Below are positions 56,811 to 64,000 of a stretch of DNA of 64,000 bases, piece by piece. Made by a program: the position numbers and the translations under genes. Source of the DNA: Curtobacterium sp. ZW137 (GTDB lineage: Bacteria; Actinomycetota; Actinomycetes; Actinomycetales; Microbacteriaceae); NCBI RefSeq assembly GCF_003762905.1, contig NZ_RJKS01000005.1, positions 62,001 through 126,000 on the forward strand, read 5' to 3'. Below the pieces are notes generated by a model, which was given only the letters and a program-made list of their open reading frames with translations, searched no databases and had not been told where the DNA came from. The stretch's first letter is position 1, and each line of letters starts with the position of its first letter.

Positions 56811-57337
56811 CGCTCGGTGGTGGCCGTCGCGGGCGCTGCGCTCGTGGAGGTGGTGCTGGTGGTGCCGGTGGTGCTCGTGGTCCCGGTCGTCTCGTCCGCG
56901 GGCTGCCGCTCGGTCCGGTCGGGGTGGTAGACCCACACCTTGTAGAGCCAGAACCGGAACGCGGTACCGAGCACCAGGCCGATCACGTTGCCGGAGATGT
57001 TGTCCGCGAGCGCCGACGTGAAGCCGAACACGTAGTGCGAGAGCCCGAGGCAGCCGAGCGAGATCACCATGCCGCCGAGGGAGACGACGACGAACTCGAT
57101 GCCCTCACGGGTGGCGACCGAGCGGCGCTGGTCGCGGAAGGTCCAGTAGCGGTTGCCCATCCAGTTCACGAAGATCGCCACGATCGTGGAGATCACCTTC
57201 GCGATGAACGGCCCCGCGTGCACGTCGTCCGGGGAGAGCACGGTGGCACGCAGCAGGTTGAACAGCCCGGTGTCGACGACGAAGCCGATCGCCCCGACGA
57301 CGCCGAAGCGTGCCAGCTGCGCAATGAGTCGCCGCAC
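56807..57337 (-). CDS. GtrA family protein (putative lipid-linked sugar flippase)
   Basis: 176 residues with four spans: RFGVVGAIGFVVDTGLFNLL, VISTIVAIFVNWMGNRYWTF, FVVVSLGGMVISLGCLGLSH, and NVIGLVLGTAFRFWLYKVWV, the standard GtrA plan. The GTG at 57337 follows GGAG by 6 nt. The C-terminal tail is a Ser/Thr repeat (TTSTTGTTSTTSTS). GtrA proteins move bactoprenyl-linked sugars across the membrane. It is coupled to the DUF2142 gene and divergent from purK. Confidence 0.87.
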   Translation of the reverse strand: MRRLIAQLARFGVVGAIGFVVDTGLFNLLRATVLSPDDVHAGPFIAKVISTIVAIFVNWMGNRYWTFRDQRRSVATREGIEFVVVSLGGMVISLGCLGLSHYVFGFTSALADNISGNVIGLVLGTAFRFWLYKVWVYHPDRTERQPADETTGTTSTTGTTSTTSTSAAPATATTER

Positions 57338-57467
57338 GAGGTCTCCAGGATCCGTAGAGTTGTGGCTGGCCGGTGTCCCGGCACTTCCCCGGTCGAACAC
57401 CGGACGAAGAGGATTGTAGACAACTCGCGCTCGTCGGACGATGAGAGCGACGGAAGGAACACTCAGC

Positions 57468-58604
57468 ATGGCGTTGCGGGTCGGGGTCATCGGCGGAGGA
57501 CAGCTGGCGCGGATGATGGTCCCCGCCGCCGTCGAACTGGGCATCGACATCCGGGTGCTCGCGGAGGGGCCGGGCATGTCCGCGGCGATCGCGGCCACCG
57601 CCGAGGGCGATTACCACGACGCCGAGACGGTCCTGGCGTTCGCGCGGGACGTCGACGTCGTGACCTTCGACCACGAGCACGTGCCGCAGGACGTCCTCCG
57701 GGCACTCGTCGACGCCGGTGTCGCCGTCCGACCCGGACCCGCGCCGCTCGGCGTCGCGCAGGACAAGATCGAGATGCGCACCCGCCTCACCGAGCTCGGC
57801 ATCCCGGTGCCCGACTGGGCCGCGGTGCAGGACCCGGACGAGCTCCGCGCGTTCATCGCCGACCACGGCGGCCGCGCCGTCGTGAAGACCGCCCGCGGCG
57901 GCTACGACGGCAAGGGCGTCCGCGTGGTGTCCGACCCGGCCGAGGTCGAGGACTGGTTCACCGCCGTCGCCGAAGCGGGCGGCGACCAGGCGCTCCTCGT
58001 CGAGGAACTCGTCCCGTTCACCCGGGAACTCGCACAGTCCGTGGCCCGCCGTCCCTCCGGCGAGATCGTCGCCTGGCCGCTCGTCGAGACGGTGCAGCGC
58101 GACGGCGTCTGCGCCGAGGTGATCGCACCGGCACCGGACAGCGCCGGTCGCCTGGCCGACCTCGCCGAGTCGATCGCGGTCCGCGTCGCCGAGGAGCTCG
58201 GCGTCACCGGCGTCCTCGCGGTGGAGCTGTTCCAGACCGACGACGAGCGGATCCTCGTCAACGAGCTCGCGATGCGCCCGCACAACACCGGGCACTGGTC
58301 GATCGACGGCGCGACGACCAGCCAGTTCGAGCAGCACCTCCGTGCCGTGCTCGACCTGCCGCTCGGGGCGACCGGGATGCACGCCCCCGTGGCGGTCATG
58401 ATCAACGTGCTCGGGGGACCCGCCGACGGCGACCTCGCCGCGCGGTACCCGGCGGCGCTCGAGGCGTTCCCGGAGGCGAAGTACCACTTCTACGGCAAGG
58501 CGCCCCGGCCCGGGCGGAAGATCGGGCACGTGACGGTGGTCGGGGACGACGTCGAGGACGTCGTGTACCGGGCGCGGTCGGCTGCGTCGCACTTCGACGA
58601 CTAG
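57468..58604 (+). CDS. purK: N5-carboxyaminoimidazole ribonucleotide synthase
   Basis: 378-residue ATP-grasp enzyme of purine synthesis that carboxylates AIR to N5-CAIR, the substrate of PurE. It starts LRVGVIGGGQLARMMVPAAV and contains VVKTARGGYDGKGVRVV and the ATP-site NELAMRPHNTGHWS. The ATG at 57468 is set by GGAAGGA 8 nt upstream. PurE lies 3.4 kb downstream, separated by two unrelated genes. A short GGGGG-ACA-CCCCC hairpin (58615-58627) follows. Confidence 0.94.
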   Translation: MALRVGVIGGGQLARMMVPAAVELGIDIRVLAEGPGMSAAIAATAEGDYHDAETVLAFARDVDVVTFDHEHVPQDVLRALVDAGVAVRPGPAPLGVAQDKIEMRTRLTELGIPVPDWAAVQDPDELRAFIADHGGRAVVKTARGGYDGKGVRVVSDPAEVEDWFTAVAEAGGDQALLVEELVPFTRELAQSVARRPSGEIVAWPLVETVQRDGVCAEVIAPAPDSAGRLADLAESIAVRVAEELGVTGVLAVELFQTDDERILVNELAMRPHNTGHWSIDGATTSQFEQHLRAVLDLPLGATGMHAPVAVMINVLGGPADGDLAARYPAALEAFPEAKYHFYGKAPRPGRKIGHVTVVGDDVEDVVYRARSAASHFDD

Positions 58605-58743
58605 TCCGCCGATCGGGGGACACCCCCTCGGGTGGCACCCGCACTGGGCGGTGGTCGCCGTCGACGACGCGTGTTGCCATGGATGGGCCGAGGCGCCTGC
58701 AGGGGGTGCCGTCCCACGGCGTCGTCCCCAGGGGGTCCAGCGC

Positions 58744-60804
58744 ATGCGCCGTCGTCCGTTCCGTGCTGCCGTCGCACTCGCGACGACCCTCGTGGTCGCC
58801 GGTGGCGTGATCGTCTCGGAGTCTGCGGCGGCCCCGCCGGCGACGGCTGCGACGGCCGCGACGGCCGCGACGGCTTCGGCAGCTGCCGCGACGGCTGCGG
58901 CTGCTGCCGCGACGACGACGGCTGCTGCCGCGACGACCGCGGCCGCGATGCGCCAGGCGTCCGCCGCGTCCCTCTACGGCGCCGGCCAGTACCGCTCGCC
59001 CACGAGCGAGGCCGCGAAGGCCGCCACCGCTCTCGCCACCACCGACCCCGCCGGCGCCCGGGCGGCGTCGACCATCGCCCAGTACCCCGTCGCGACCTGG
59101 CTCGGGGAGTGGGCACAGGGGACGACGCTCACGAAGACCATCGACACCGCGGTCGGCGGCGCCGCGCAGACCGGCACCACGGCCGTCTTCGTCACCTACG
59201 CGATCCCGTCCCGGGACTGCGGCGGGTACTCGGCCGGCGGCTTCGACGAGACGACCTACGACGCGTGGGTGGACCAGGTCGTCGCCCGGGTCGCCGGCAA
59301 GCGCGCCGCCGTGATCGTCGAGCCGGACTCGCTCGCGATGCTCAGCAACGCCGCGTGCAGCACCACCCTCGACCAGCAGCGCTACCGGATCCTCGCCCGT
59401 GAGGTCGCCGCGTTCACCGCCGCCGGGGTCCCCGCGTACCTCGACGCCGGCAACTCGAACTGGGTCCCGGCCGCCACCATGGCCGCACGGCTGAACAGCG
59501 CCGGCGTGCAGAACGCCCGCGGCTTCTTCACGAACGTCGCGAACTACTACCCGACCGCGCAGGAGCAGGCGTACGCGCAGAAGGTCTCGGCGGCCACCGG
59601 GAACTCGCACTACGTCATCGACACGTCCCGCAACGGCCAGGGCTGGCGCGGCACCTGGTGCAACGGACCCGGCGCCGGCCTCGGCACCTCGCCCCGGGTC
59701 GCCACCGACGGCACGGCGCTCGACGCCCTGCTCTGGGTGAAGACCCCGGGCGCGAGCGACGGCACCTGCAACGGCGCCCCGGCCGCGGGGAAGTGGTACT
59801 CGGCCTTCGCCCAGGCCCTCGTCGCCAACGCGGTCCCCGGCGTCCCCGCGGCCGCGCTCGCACCGCAGGGCGCGTTCGAGTCGCTCACCGGGACCGCGGC
59901 AGCGCTGCGGATCCGCGGGTGGGCGTTCGACGAGGACGACCCGACGCATCCGGTCACCGTCCGGGCGACCGTCGACGGTGTGGCCGTGGGAGCGGTCGCC
60001 GCGGCCGCCAGCCGGCCCGACGTCGACACGGCGTACGGCGTCGGCGCGCCGCACGGCTTCGACGTCACCGTGCCCGCGACCGAGGGCACCAGGAAGGTCT
60101 GCGTCACCGCCGTCGACGTCGGCACCGGCCCGGACACCGCGCTCGGGTGCCGGACGGCGACGGTGTACCGGCACGACCCGTACGGGCAGCTCGACTCGGT
60201 GTCGGTCCAGGCCGGCGGCATCGGCGTCGTCGGCTGGGCGTTCGACGCCGACCAGCCGTCGGCGTCGACGAGCGTGGCGATCACCGTCGACGGCCGGACC
60301 GTCCGGACCCTGACGGCGAACGGTCGGCGCGCGGACGTCGACGGCGTCTGGCACACCGGCACCGCGCACGGCTACACCGGCACCGTCCCCGGGGGCGCCG
60401 GGAAGCACACCGTCTGCGCCGTCGCGAAGAACGTCGGATCCGGTACCGACCGGAAGTCCACCTGCCGCTCCGTCACCGTGCCGGCAGCGGCGCCGGCCGC
60501 ACACCGCGACAGCGTCCGGTCCTCGGCGCACCGGCGGGTGACCGTCCGCGGGTGGGCCTTCGACCGGGACGCGACCGGGTCGGCCGTCACGGTCCGGGTG
60601 AGCGTGGACGGGAAGGCCGCGGGGTCGTTCGCCGCCTCGGGGACACGCGCGGACGTGGACGCCGCGTACGCGGTGGGGACGCGGCACGGACTCGCCGCGG
60701 TGCTGGTGGCACCGAGCGGCCGGCGCACCGTGTGCATGACGGCGGTCGGGATCGGAAAGGGCGGGAACACGTCGCTCGGGTGCACGACCCTGACGGTGCG
60801 CTGA
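58744..60804 (+). CDS. Secreted GH6 family cellulase (endoglucanase/cellobiohydrolase) with C-terminal repeats
   Basis: 686 residues. A signal peptide (about 1-30) and an Ala/Thr low-complexity linker (31-68) precede a GH6 catalytic domain (about 72-370). The first GH6 signature, VTYAIPSRDCGGYSAGG, has Asp158 and the second, VIVEPDSLA, has Asp195. Three related modules of about 100 residues follow (374-686), each with RGWAFD or GWAFD, VTVDG/VSVDG and a late Cys-containing strand. Predicted to cleave beta-1,4-glucan outside the cell, useful on plant surfaces. The repeats resemble no carbohydrate-binding module I can name. It lies between purK and purE. Confidence 0.88.
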   Translation: MRRRPFRAAVALATTLVVAGGVIVSESAAAPPATAATAATAATASAAAATAAAAAATTTAAAATTAAAMRQASAASLYGAGQYRSPTSEAAKAATALATTDPAGARAASTIAQYPVATWLGEWAQGTTLTKTIDTAVGGAAQTGTTAVFVTYAIPSRDCGGYSAGGFDETTYDAWVDQVVARVAGKRAAVIVEPDSLAMLSNAACSTTLDQQRYRILAREVAAFTAAGVPAYLDAGNSNWVPAATMAARLNSAGVQNARGFFTNVANYYPTAQEQAYAQKVSAATGNSHYVIDTSRNGQGWRGTWCNGPGAGLGTSPRVATDGTALDALLWVKTPGASDGTCNGAPAAGKWYSAFAQALVANAVPGVPAAALAPQGAFESLTGTAAALRIRGWAFDEDDPTHPVTVRATVDGVAVGAVAAAASRPDVDTAYGVGAPHGFDVTVPATEGTRKVCVTAVDVGTGPDTALGCRTATVYRHDPYGQLDSVSVQAGGIGVVGWAFDADQPSASTSVAITVDGRTVRTLTANGRRADVDGVWHTGTAHGYTGTVPGGAGKHTVCAVAKNVGSGTDRKSTCRSVTVPAAAPAAHRDSVRSSAHRRVTVRGWAFDRDATGSAVTVRVSVDGKAAGSFAASGTRADVDAAYAVGTRHGLAAVLVAPSGRRTVCMTAVGIGKGGNTSLGCTTLTVR

Positions 60805-60839
60805 CGCCGCCGGTGGTCCTCCTCCGGGAGAATGGCCGC

Positions 60840-62042
60840 ATGTCAGACCCCCTCCGCCGTGCCGCCGGACGACTCCGCCGCGTCGCGGGACGCGTCCGTC
60901 GGGGGATCGCCCCCGGCGGTGCACCCGAGAACGCACCGGCACCGGCAGCGGCACCGGCACCGCCGCCCCCTCCGCTCCCGCTCGTCGGGTACGTCGTCGC
61001 CGGTGGTGGTGGGGCGCACCCGGCCTCCGCCCACGTCCGCGTCGTCCGCCGGACCGAGCAGCTCGCGGCGAGCGGGACGGCCGAGGTGCACCAGGTGGAC
61101 CCGGAGACCTTCGTCGACGGTTCCGACGAGCGGCCGTACGTCGCGGTGCTCGTCCAGCGGGACATCCTCCCCGTCGCGAGCGTCGCGCCGTTCCTGGCCG
61201 CGGCCGCCGACCGGGGCGTGGCCGTCGTGGCCGAGGTCGACGACGACTTCTTCACCGCGTCCGGCCGGGACCGCCTGGCCCGCGCCGAGTACGACCCGGA
61301 CCGCCTGGCGTCGATCGACGCGCTGGTCCGTGGCGCGGACGTCGTCGTGGTCAGCACGCCGGAGCTCGCGGACGTCGTCCGGCCGATCGCCCGGGACGTG
61401 GTGGTCGTCCCGAACGCGCTCGACCCGACGCTCTGGGTCCCGGAGCCACCCGACAGCACAGCGGCGCAGCCGGACGACGGCGGTCCCGAGCACCGTGTCC
61501 TCTACATGGGCACGCTCACCCACGCCGCCGACCTCGAGCTCCTCCGCGACGTCTTCGACGACCTCACCGCGCCGGACGGCACCCCGATCCGCCTCGAGGT
61601 CATCGGCGTCACCGAGGACGACGGCCCGGCCTGGTACCGCCGCGTCGAGGTCCCCGACGGCCACTACCCGGCGTTCGCCCGCTGGCTCGTCGACCACCGG
61701 ACGCGCTGGCGTGCGGGCGTCGCACCCCTCCGCGACGAGGAGTTCAACCGCGCCAAGAGCGACCTGAAGTTCCTCGAGTACACCGCCCTCGGGCTCCCCG
61801 CGGTCGTGTCCGACCGGCCGTCGTACCGGCTGGCGGGGGAGCACGGCGCGGTCCTCGTCCCCGACGACGTCGCGGCGTGGCGGGACGCGGTCCGCACCGC
61901 GGTCGAGTCCGGTCGCGCCCCGGAGCGGGCGACCCGCTGGGTGACGTCCGAACGGACGCTCGGCGCCGACGGCGACGCGTGGTCGCGGGTGCTCCTCGGC
62001 GAGCGTCACCACCGCCCTGGAGGCCCGGTGCAGCACCGCTAG
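60840..62042 (+). CDS. Glycosyltransferase (GT-B, GT4-like)
   Basis: 400 residues. A basic, then Ala/Pro-rich N-terminus (1-45) precedes a GT-B fold: VAEVDDDFFTASGRDRLARA and VVVVSTPELADVV in the first half, VLYMGTLTHAADLELL and DLKFLEYTALGLPAVVSDRP in the second. The E-x7 pattern of GT4-type donors is partly kept (KFLEYTALGLP). No signal peptide, so cytosolic or membrane-bound. GAGAAT lies 6 nt before the ATG, a weak leaderless -10. It probably acts in surface polysaccharide assembly with its neighbours. Confidence 0.75.
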   Translation: MSDPLRRAAGRLRRVAGRVRRGIAPGGAPENAPAPAAAPAPPPPPLPLVGYVVAGGGGAHPASAHVRVVRRTEQLAASGTAEVHQVDPETFVDGSDERPYVAVLVQRDILPVASVAPFLAAAADRGVAVVAEVDDDFFTASGRDRLARAEYDPDRLASIDALVRGADVVVVSTPELADVVRPIARDVVVVPNALDPTLWVPEPPDSTAAQPDDGGPEHRVLYMGTLTHAADLELLRDVFDDLTAPDGTPIRLEVIGVTEDDGPAWYRRVEVPDGHYPAFARWLVDHRTRWRAGVAPLRDEEFNRAKSDLKFLEYTALGLPAVVSDRPSYRLAGEHGAVLVPDDVAAWRDAVRTAVESGRAPERATRWVTSERTLGADGDAWSRVLLGERHHRPGGPVQHR

Positions 62043-62045
62043 GCT
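62040..62045 (+). promoter_or_regulatory. Leaderless -10 box of purE
   Basis: TAGGCT, 6 nt before the GTG at 62052. It overlaps the stop codon of the upstream glycosyltransferase. Confidence 0.6.
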
Positions 62046-62051
62046 CGTCCC

Positions 62052-62570
62052 GTGACCGACACCGCCGCCTCCACCCCGCCGCTCGTCTCGATCATCATGG
62101 GTTCCGACTCCGACTGGCCCACCATGCGTGCGGCTGCGGAGATCCTCACCGAGCTCGGGATCCCCTTCGAGGCGGACGTCGTCTCGGCGCACCGGACGCC
62201 CGACAAGATGACCCGGTTCGCGCGCGGTGCGGCCGAGCGCGGCATCCGCGTCGTGATCGCCGGGGCAGGCGGAGCAGCGCACCTGCCGGGCATGGTGGCG
62301 TCGATGACGACCCTGCCGGTGATCGGTGTCCCGGTGCAGCTCGCACGCCTCGACGGCCTCGACTCGCTGCTGTCGATCGTGCAGATGCCCGCCGGCATCC
62401 CTGTCGCGACGATGGCGATCAACGGTGCCGCGAACGCCGGGCTCCTGGCGGCGCGGATCATCGGCTCCGCCGAGCCCGCGGTCGCCGCGCGGCTCACGGA
62501 GTACGCGGACGGCCTCGAGCGCCTCGTCGAGGAGAAGGCCGCGCGCCTGCGGGACTCCCTCGGCGCCTGA
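62052..62570 (+). CDS. purE: N5-carboxyaminoimidazole ribonucleotide mutase
   Basis: 172-residue class I PurE, converting N5-CAIR to CAIR in purine synthesis. Near the start it has [20 protein letters not shown], then [11 protein letters not shown] (catalytic His) and [15 protein letters not shown]. The start at GTG 62052 is set by TAGGCT 6 nt upstream, inside the end of the preceding gene. It is separated from its partner purK by a cellulase and a glycosyltransferase. Confidence 0.95.
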   Translation: MTDTAASTPPLVSIIMGSDSDWPTMRAAAEILTELGIPFEADVVSAHRTPDKMTRFARGAAERGIRVVIAGAGGAAHLPGMVASMTTLPVIGVPVQLARLDGLDSLLSIVQMPAGIPVATMAINGAANAGLLAARIIGSAEPAVAARLTEYADGLERLVEEKAARLRDSLGA

Positions 62571-62581
62571 CACCGAGGCGG

Positions 62582-62632
62582 TGCGACCGCGTCGGGGACG
62601 ACCCGCTGCGACCGCGTCGGGGGACGAGCCGC
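62582..62632 (+). repeat. 25-bp tandem duplication after purE
   Basis: TGCGACCGCGTCGGGG-(G)ACGA(C/G)CCGC occurs at 62582-62606 and 62607-62632, filling most of the gap between convergent purE and the GT4 gene. No hairpin terminator is obvious. Confidence 0.7.
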
Positions 62633-62638
62633 GGCGGA

Positions 62639-63781
62639 TCAGAGGTCGGCGTGCAGCTGCCAGGTCTCGATGGCGGAGTCGTTCCAGTCGAACATCCGCG
62701 CCCGGTCCGGGCCCGCGACGGCGAGCTGCCCGGCGAGGTACGGGTCGTTGACGACCTGGTAGATCGCCTGCGCCAGCCGTTCCGGGTAGCCGGCACGGGG
62801 GTCCCGAGCGACCGTCACACCGGCGTCCGAGGCGACTTCCCGCACCGCGGGGTCGTCGGAGTGCACCACGGGGGTGCCGAGGCTCATCGCCTCGATCACG
62901 GGGAGGCCGAAGCCCTCGGCGAGGCTCGGGAACACGAACACGCTCGCGCGGTCGTAGACCACGGCGAGGTCCGGGTCGTCGACGCGGCCGAGGACCTTGA
63001 CGCGGTCCGGTGCGAGCCCGGCGCGCTCGGCGGTGCCGATCACGTCGACGTCGCCCCAGCCGTCGGGGCCGGAGATCACGAGGGGGATGTCGGCGGGCGC
63101 GTCCGGGTGCGCCATCGCCTCGATCAGGTACGACAGTCCCTTCCGGGGCTCGAGCGTGCCGACGGCGAGGACGTAGCGCTCGGGGAGGCCGAGCCGCTCG
63201 GCACGGAGGTCGGCGTCCACGGGGATCCGGAGCCGGCCGCTCGGCGCACCGCCGATGACCCGGAGCCGGTCGTCGAACCGGTGGATCTCGTTGAGGTGCC
63301 CGGCGACCGCGTGGGTCGGGACGACGACGGCGTCGGCGTACTTGTACGCCCGCTTCACCATCGCCTTGTGGAAGTGCACGCCGCGCGGCGTCAGGGTCTC
63401 CGGGTTCGTCCACGGGACCGTGTCGTGCACCGTGACGACCGTCTGCCGGCCGGGTTCCTGGAAGCGGTTGTGCTTCACGAGGGGCGCGAGGACGCTCGGG
63501 GCGTGCACCATGCCGTGCGATGCGCCGCGGGCCACGCCGCCCTGCCAGGCGAGCGCGAGTTCACGGCGGGGCAGCGCCAGGCGGTCGAGACCGGACAGGC
63601 CGGGGAGCAGGGTGCGCAGGTGCTCGACCTCGGCCGGGGAGACGGCGGAGACCACGGCTTCCACGTCGCAGCCGGCGGGTGCCGTCTGGATGAGCTGCCG
63701 GGTGAGTTCCTCCGCGTAGCGGCCGATGCCACCGGGGACCGGTGCGACCACCTGGTCGACGATCACGCGGAGAGTGGTCAT
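62639..63781 (-). CDS. GT4 family glycosyltransferase
   Basis: 380-residue GT-B enzyme. It opens LRVIVDQVVAPVPGGIGRYA, with the Gly-rich acceptor loop. The C-terminal half has VLAVGTLEPRKGLSYLIEAM and the donor-binding EGFGLPVIEAMSLGTPVVHS. Mannose or another hexose is the likely sugar, but the donor cannot be told from sequence. The ATG at 63781 is preceded by GAGGAG. It lies upstream of purE on the other strand, next to a further membrane gene, in a surface-glycan region. Confidence 0.85.
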   Translation of the reverse strand: MTTLRVIVDQVVAPVPGGIGRYAEELTRQLIQTAPAGCDVEAVVSAVSPAEVEHLRTLLPGLSGLDRLALPRRELALAWQGGVARGASHGMVHAPSVLAPLVKHNRFQEPGRQTVVTVHDTVPWTNPETLTPRGVHFHKAMVKRAYKYADAVVVPTHAVAGHLNEIHRFDDRLRVIGGAPSGRLRIPVDADLRAERLGLPERYVLAVGTLEPRKGLSYLIEAMAHPDAPADIPLVISGPDGWGDVDVIGTAERAGLAPDRVKVLGRVDDPDLAVVYDRASVFVFPSLAEGFGLPVIEAMSLGTPVVHSDDPAVREVASDAGVTVARDPRAGYPERLAQAIYQVVNDPYLAGQLAVAGPDRARMFDWNDSAIETWQLHADL

Positions 63782-63848
63782 CTGGTGTTGCTCCTCGAAG
63801 GTCGTGCGGGATGGCTGCCCGGCGCGTCGCCAGAGCGTACCAGCGGGG

Positions 63849-64000
63849 TCAGGGAGTTCCCGGAGTGCGGGCGCGGGTCGCGGCACGACGACGTCGCTCG
63901 CCGAGCACCGCGGCTCCGGCGAAGACGAGGTCGACGACGGTGAGCAGCACGCGGGACATCACGGCGACGCTGACCGCTGCGGACGCGCCGAGCGGCACGC
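63849..64000 (-). CDS. Membrane protein, C-terminal end only (truncated by window edge)
   Basis: About 50 codons ending in TGA, read from the right edge. The visible part is a membrane span (GASAAVSVAVMSRVLLTVVD, then LVFAGAAVLG) and a basic tail (ERRRRAATRARTPGTP). The pattern is like the end of multi-span lipid or polysaccharide transport proteins such as the lysylphosphatidylglycerol-synthase membrane family. Too little is visible for a name. It ends 68 bp before the GT4 start and runs the same way. Confidence 0.5.
   Translation of the reverse strand, partial: VPLGASAAVSVAVMSRVLLTVVDLVFAGAAVLGERRRRAATRARTPGTP

Noticed and set aside
59866..60804. C-terminal cellulase modules as a known carbohydrate-binding module
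   Set aside because: No aromatic platform pattern or disulphide arrangement of CBM2 or CBM3 is visible; naming one would be guesswork.
62018..62042. GGAGGCCCGGTG at the end of the glycosyltransferase as another terminator family copy
   Set aside because: Only one short arm matches, no paired arm exists, and it is coding sequence.
1..64000. tRNA or rRNA genes
   Set aside because: I saw no tRNA-like clover-leaf blocks (GGTTCGAATCC-type arms with CCA) or rRNA stretches in the gaps. A covariance search would be decisive.

Overview
The window is high-GC (about 70 percent), densely coded actinobacterial DNA. Its gene families point to Microbacteriaceae, and a Curtobacterium-like plant-associated genus is my best guess. 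The clues are a mannitol PTS, actinobacterial AccC-BCCP, AccD and AccE subunits, a WXG100/EccC/EccD secretion locus, and many genes whose -10 box lies only 6-7 nt before the start codon. The genus is an inference from gene content, not from a marker gene.

Layout. 1-4.5 kb: the end of PTS enzyme I and a mannitol operon (EIICB, EIIA, mannitol-1-phosphate dehydrogenase). 4.6-18.4 kb: a compact type VII secretion (T7SS) locus. Eight overlapping minus-strand genes encode the machine: FHA protein, a DUF6177-like protein, a small membrane protein, EccD, two ParA-like proteins, EccC and a small unknown. On the plus strand, three small WXG100-type proteins lead into a 788-residue toxin with a C-terminal TNT (NAD+ glycohydrolase) domain and an overlapping immunity gene. 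18.4-23.1 kb: two further stand-alone TNT-fold genes bracket a quinone oxidoreductase and three DUF805 membrane-protein paralogues. 23.2-26.7 kb: succinate dehydrogenase sdhCDAB. 26.8-29.3 kb: a mannosyltransferase-like gene diverging from manC. 29.5-41.1 kb: nucleoside uptake and salvage (BMP lipoprotein, ABC ATPase, two permeases, cdd, deoA, add, an orphan PTS EIIA/EIIB pair, pnp, phosphosugar mutase). 41.2-42.4 kb: an AbiEi/DUF559-like gene bracketed by two copies of one palindrome. 42.6-49.7 kb: acyl-CoA carboxylase alpha subunit, maf, a TRAM-type RNA methyltransferase, and a three-gene signalling operon. 49.7-50.45 kb: an 800-bp non-coding stretch with palindrome arrays, GC-only sequence and an AT-richer island. 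50.45-53.8 kb: accE/accD diverging from birA and a PH-domain gene. 53.9-64 kb: a surface-polysaccharide region (UDP-glucose dehydrogenase family, DUF2142, GtrA, glycosyltransferases) with purK and purE, separated by a secreted GH6 cellulase and a glycosyltransferase.

How the parts work together. Mannitol is taken up and oxidised to fructose 6-phosphate. Nucleosides are imported, deaminated and phosphorolysed, and the released sugar phosphate can be isomerised by the mutase. BirA would biotinylate the carboxylase alpha subunit, which works with AccD and AccE. ManC would supply GDP-mannose to the divergent transferase. The T7SS probably exports the TNT toxin.

Most unusual region: 15.4-23.2 kb. 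One exported TNT toxin is accompanied by two cytosolic TNT-fold proteins. By eye, these lack the catalytic Gln the toxin has but keep a His the toxin lacks. Their N-terminal part resembles the toxin's immunity protein, suggesting a decoy or fused immunity-toxin protection layer. This is a hypothesis.
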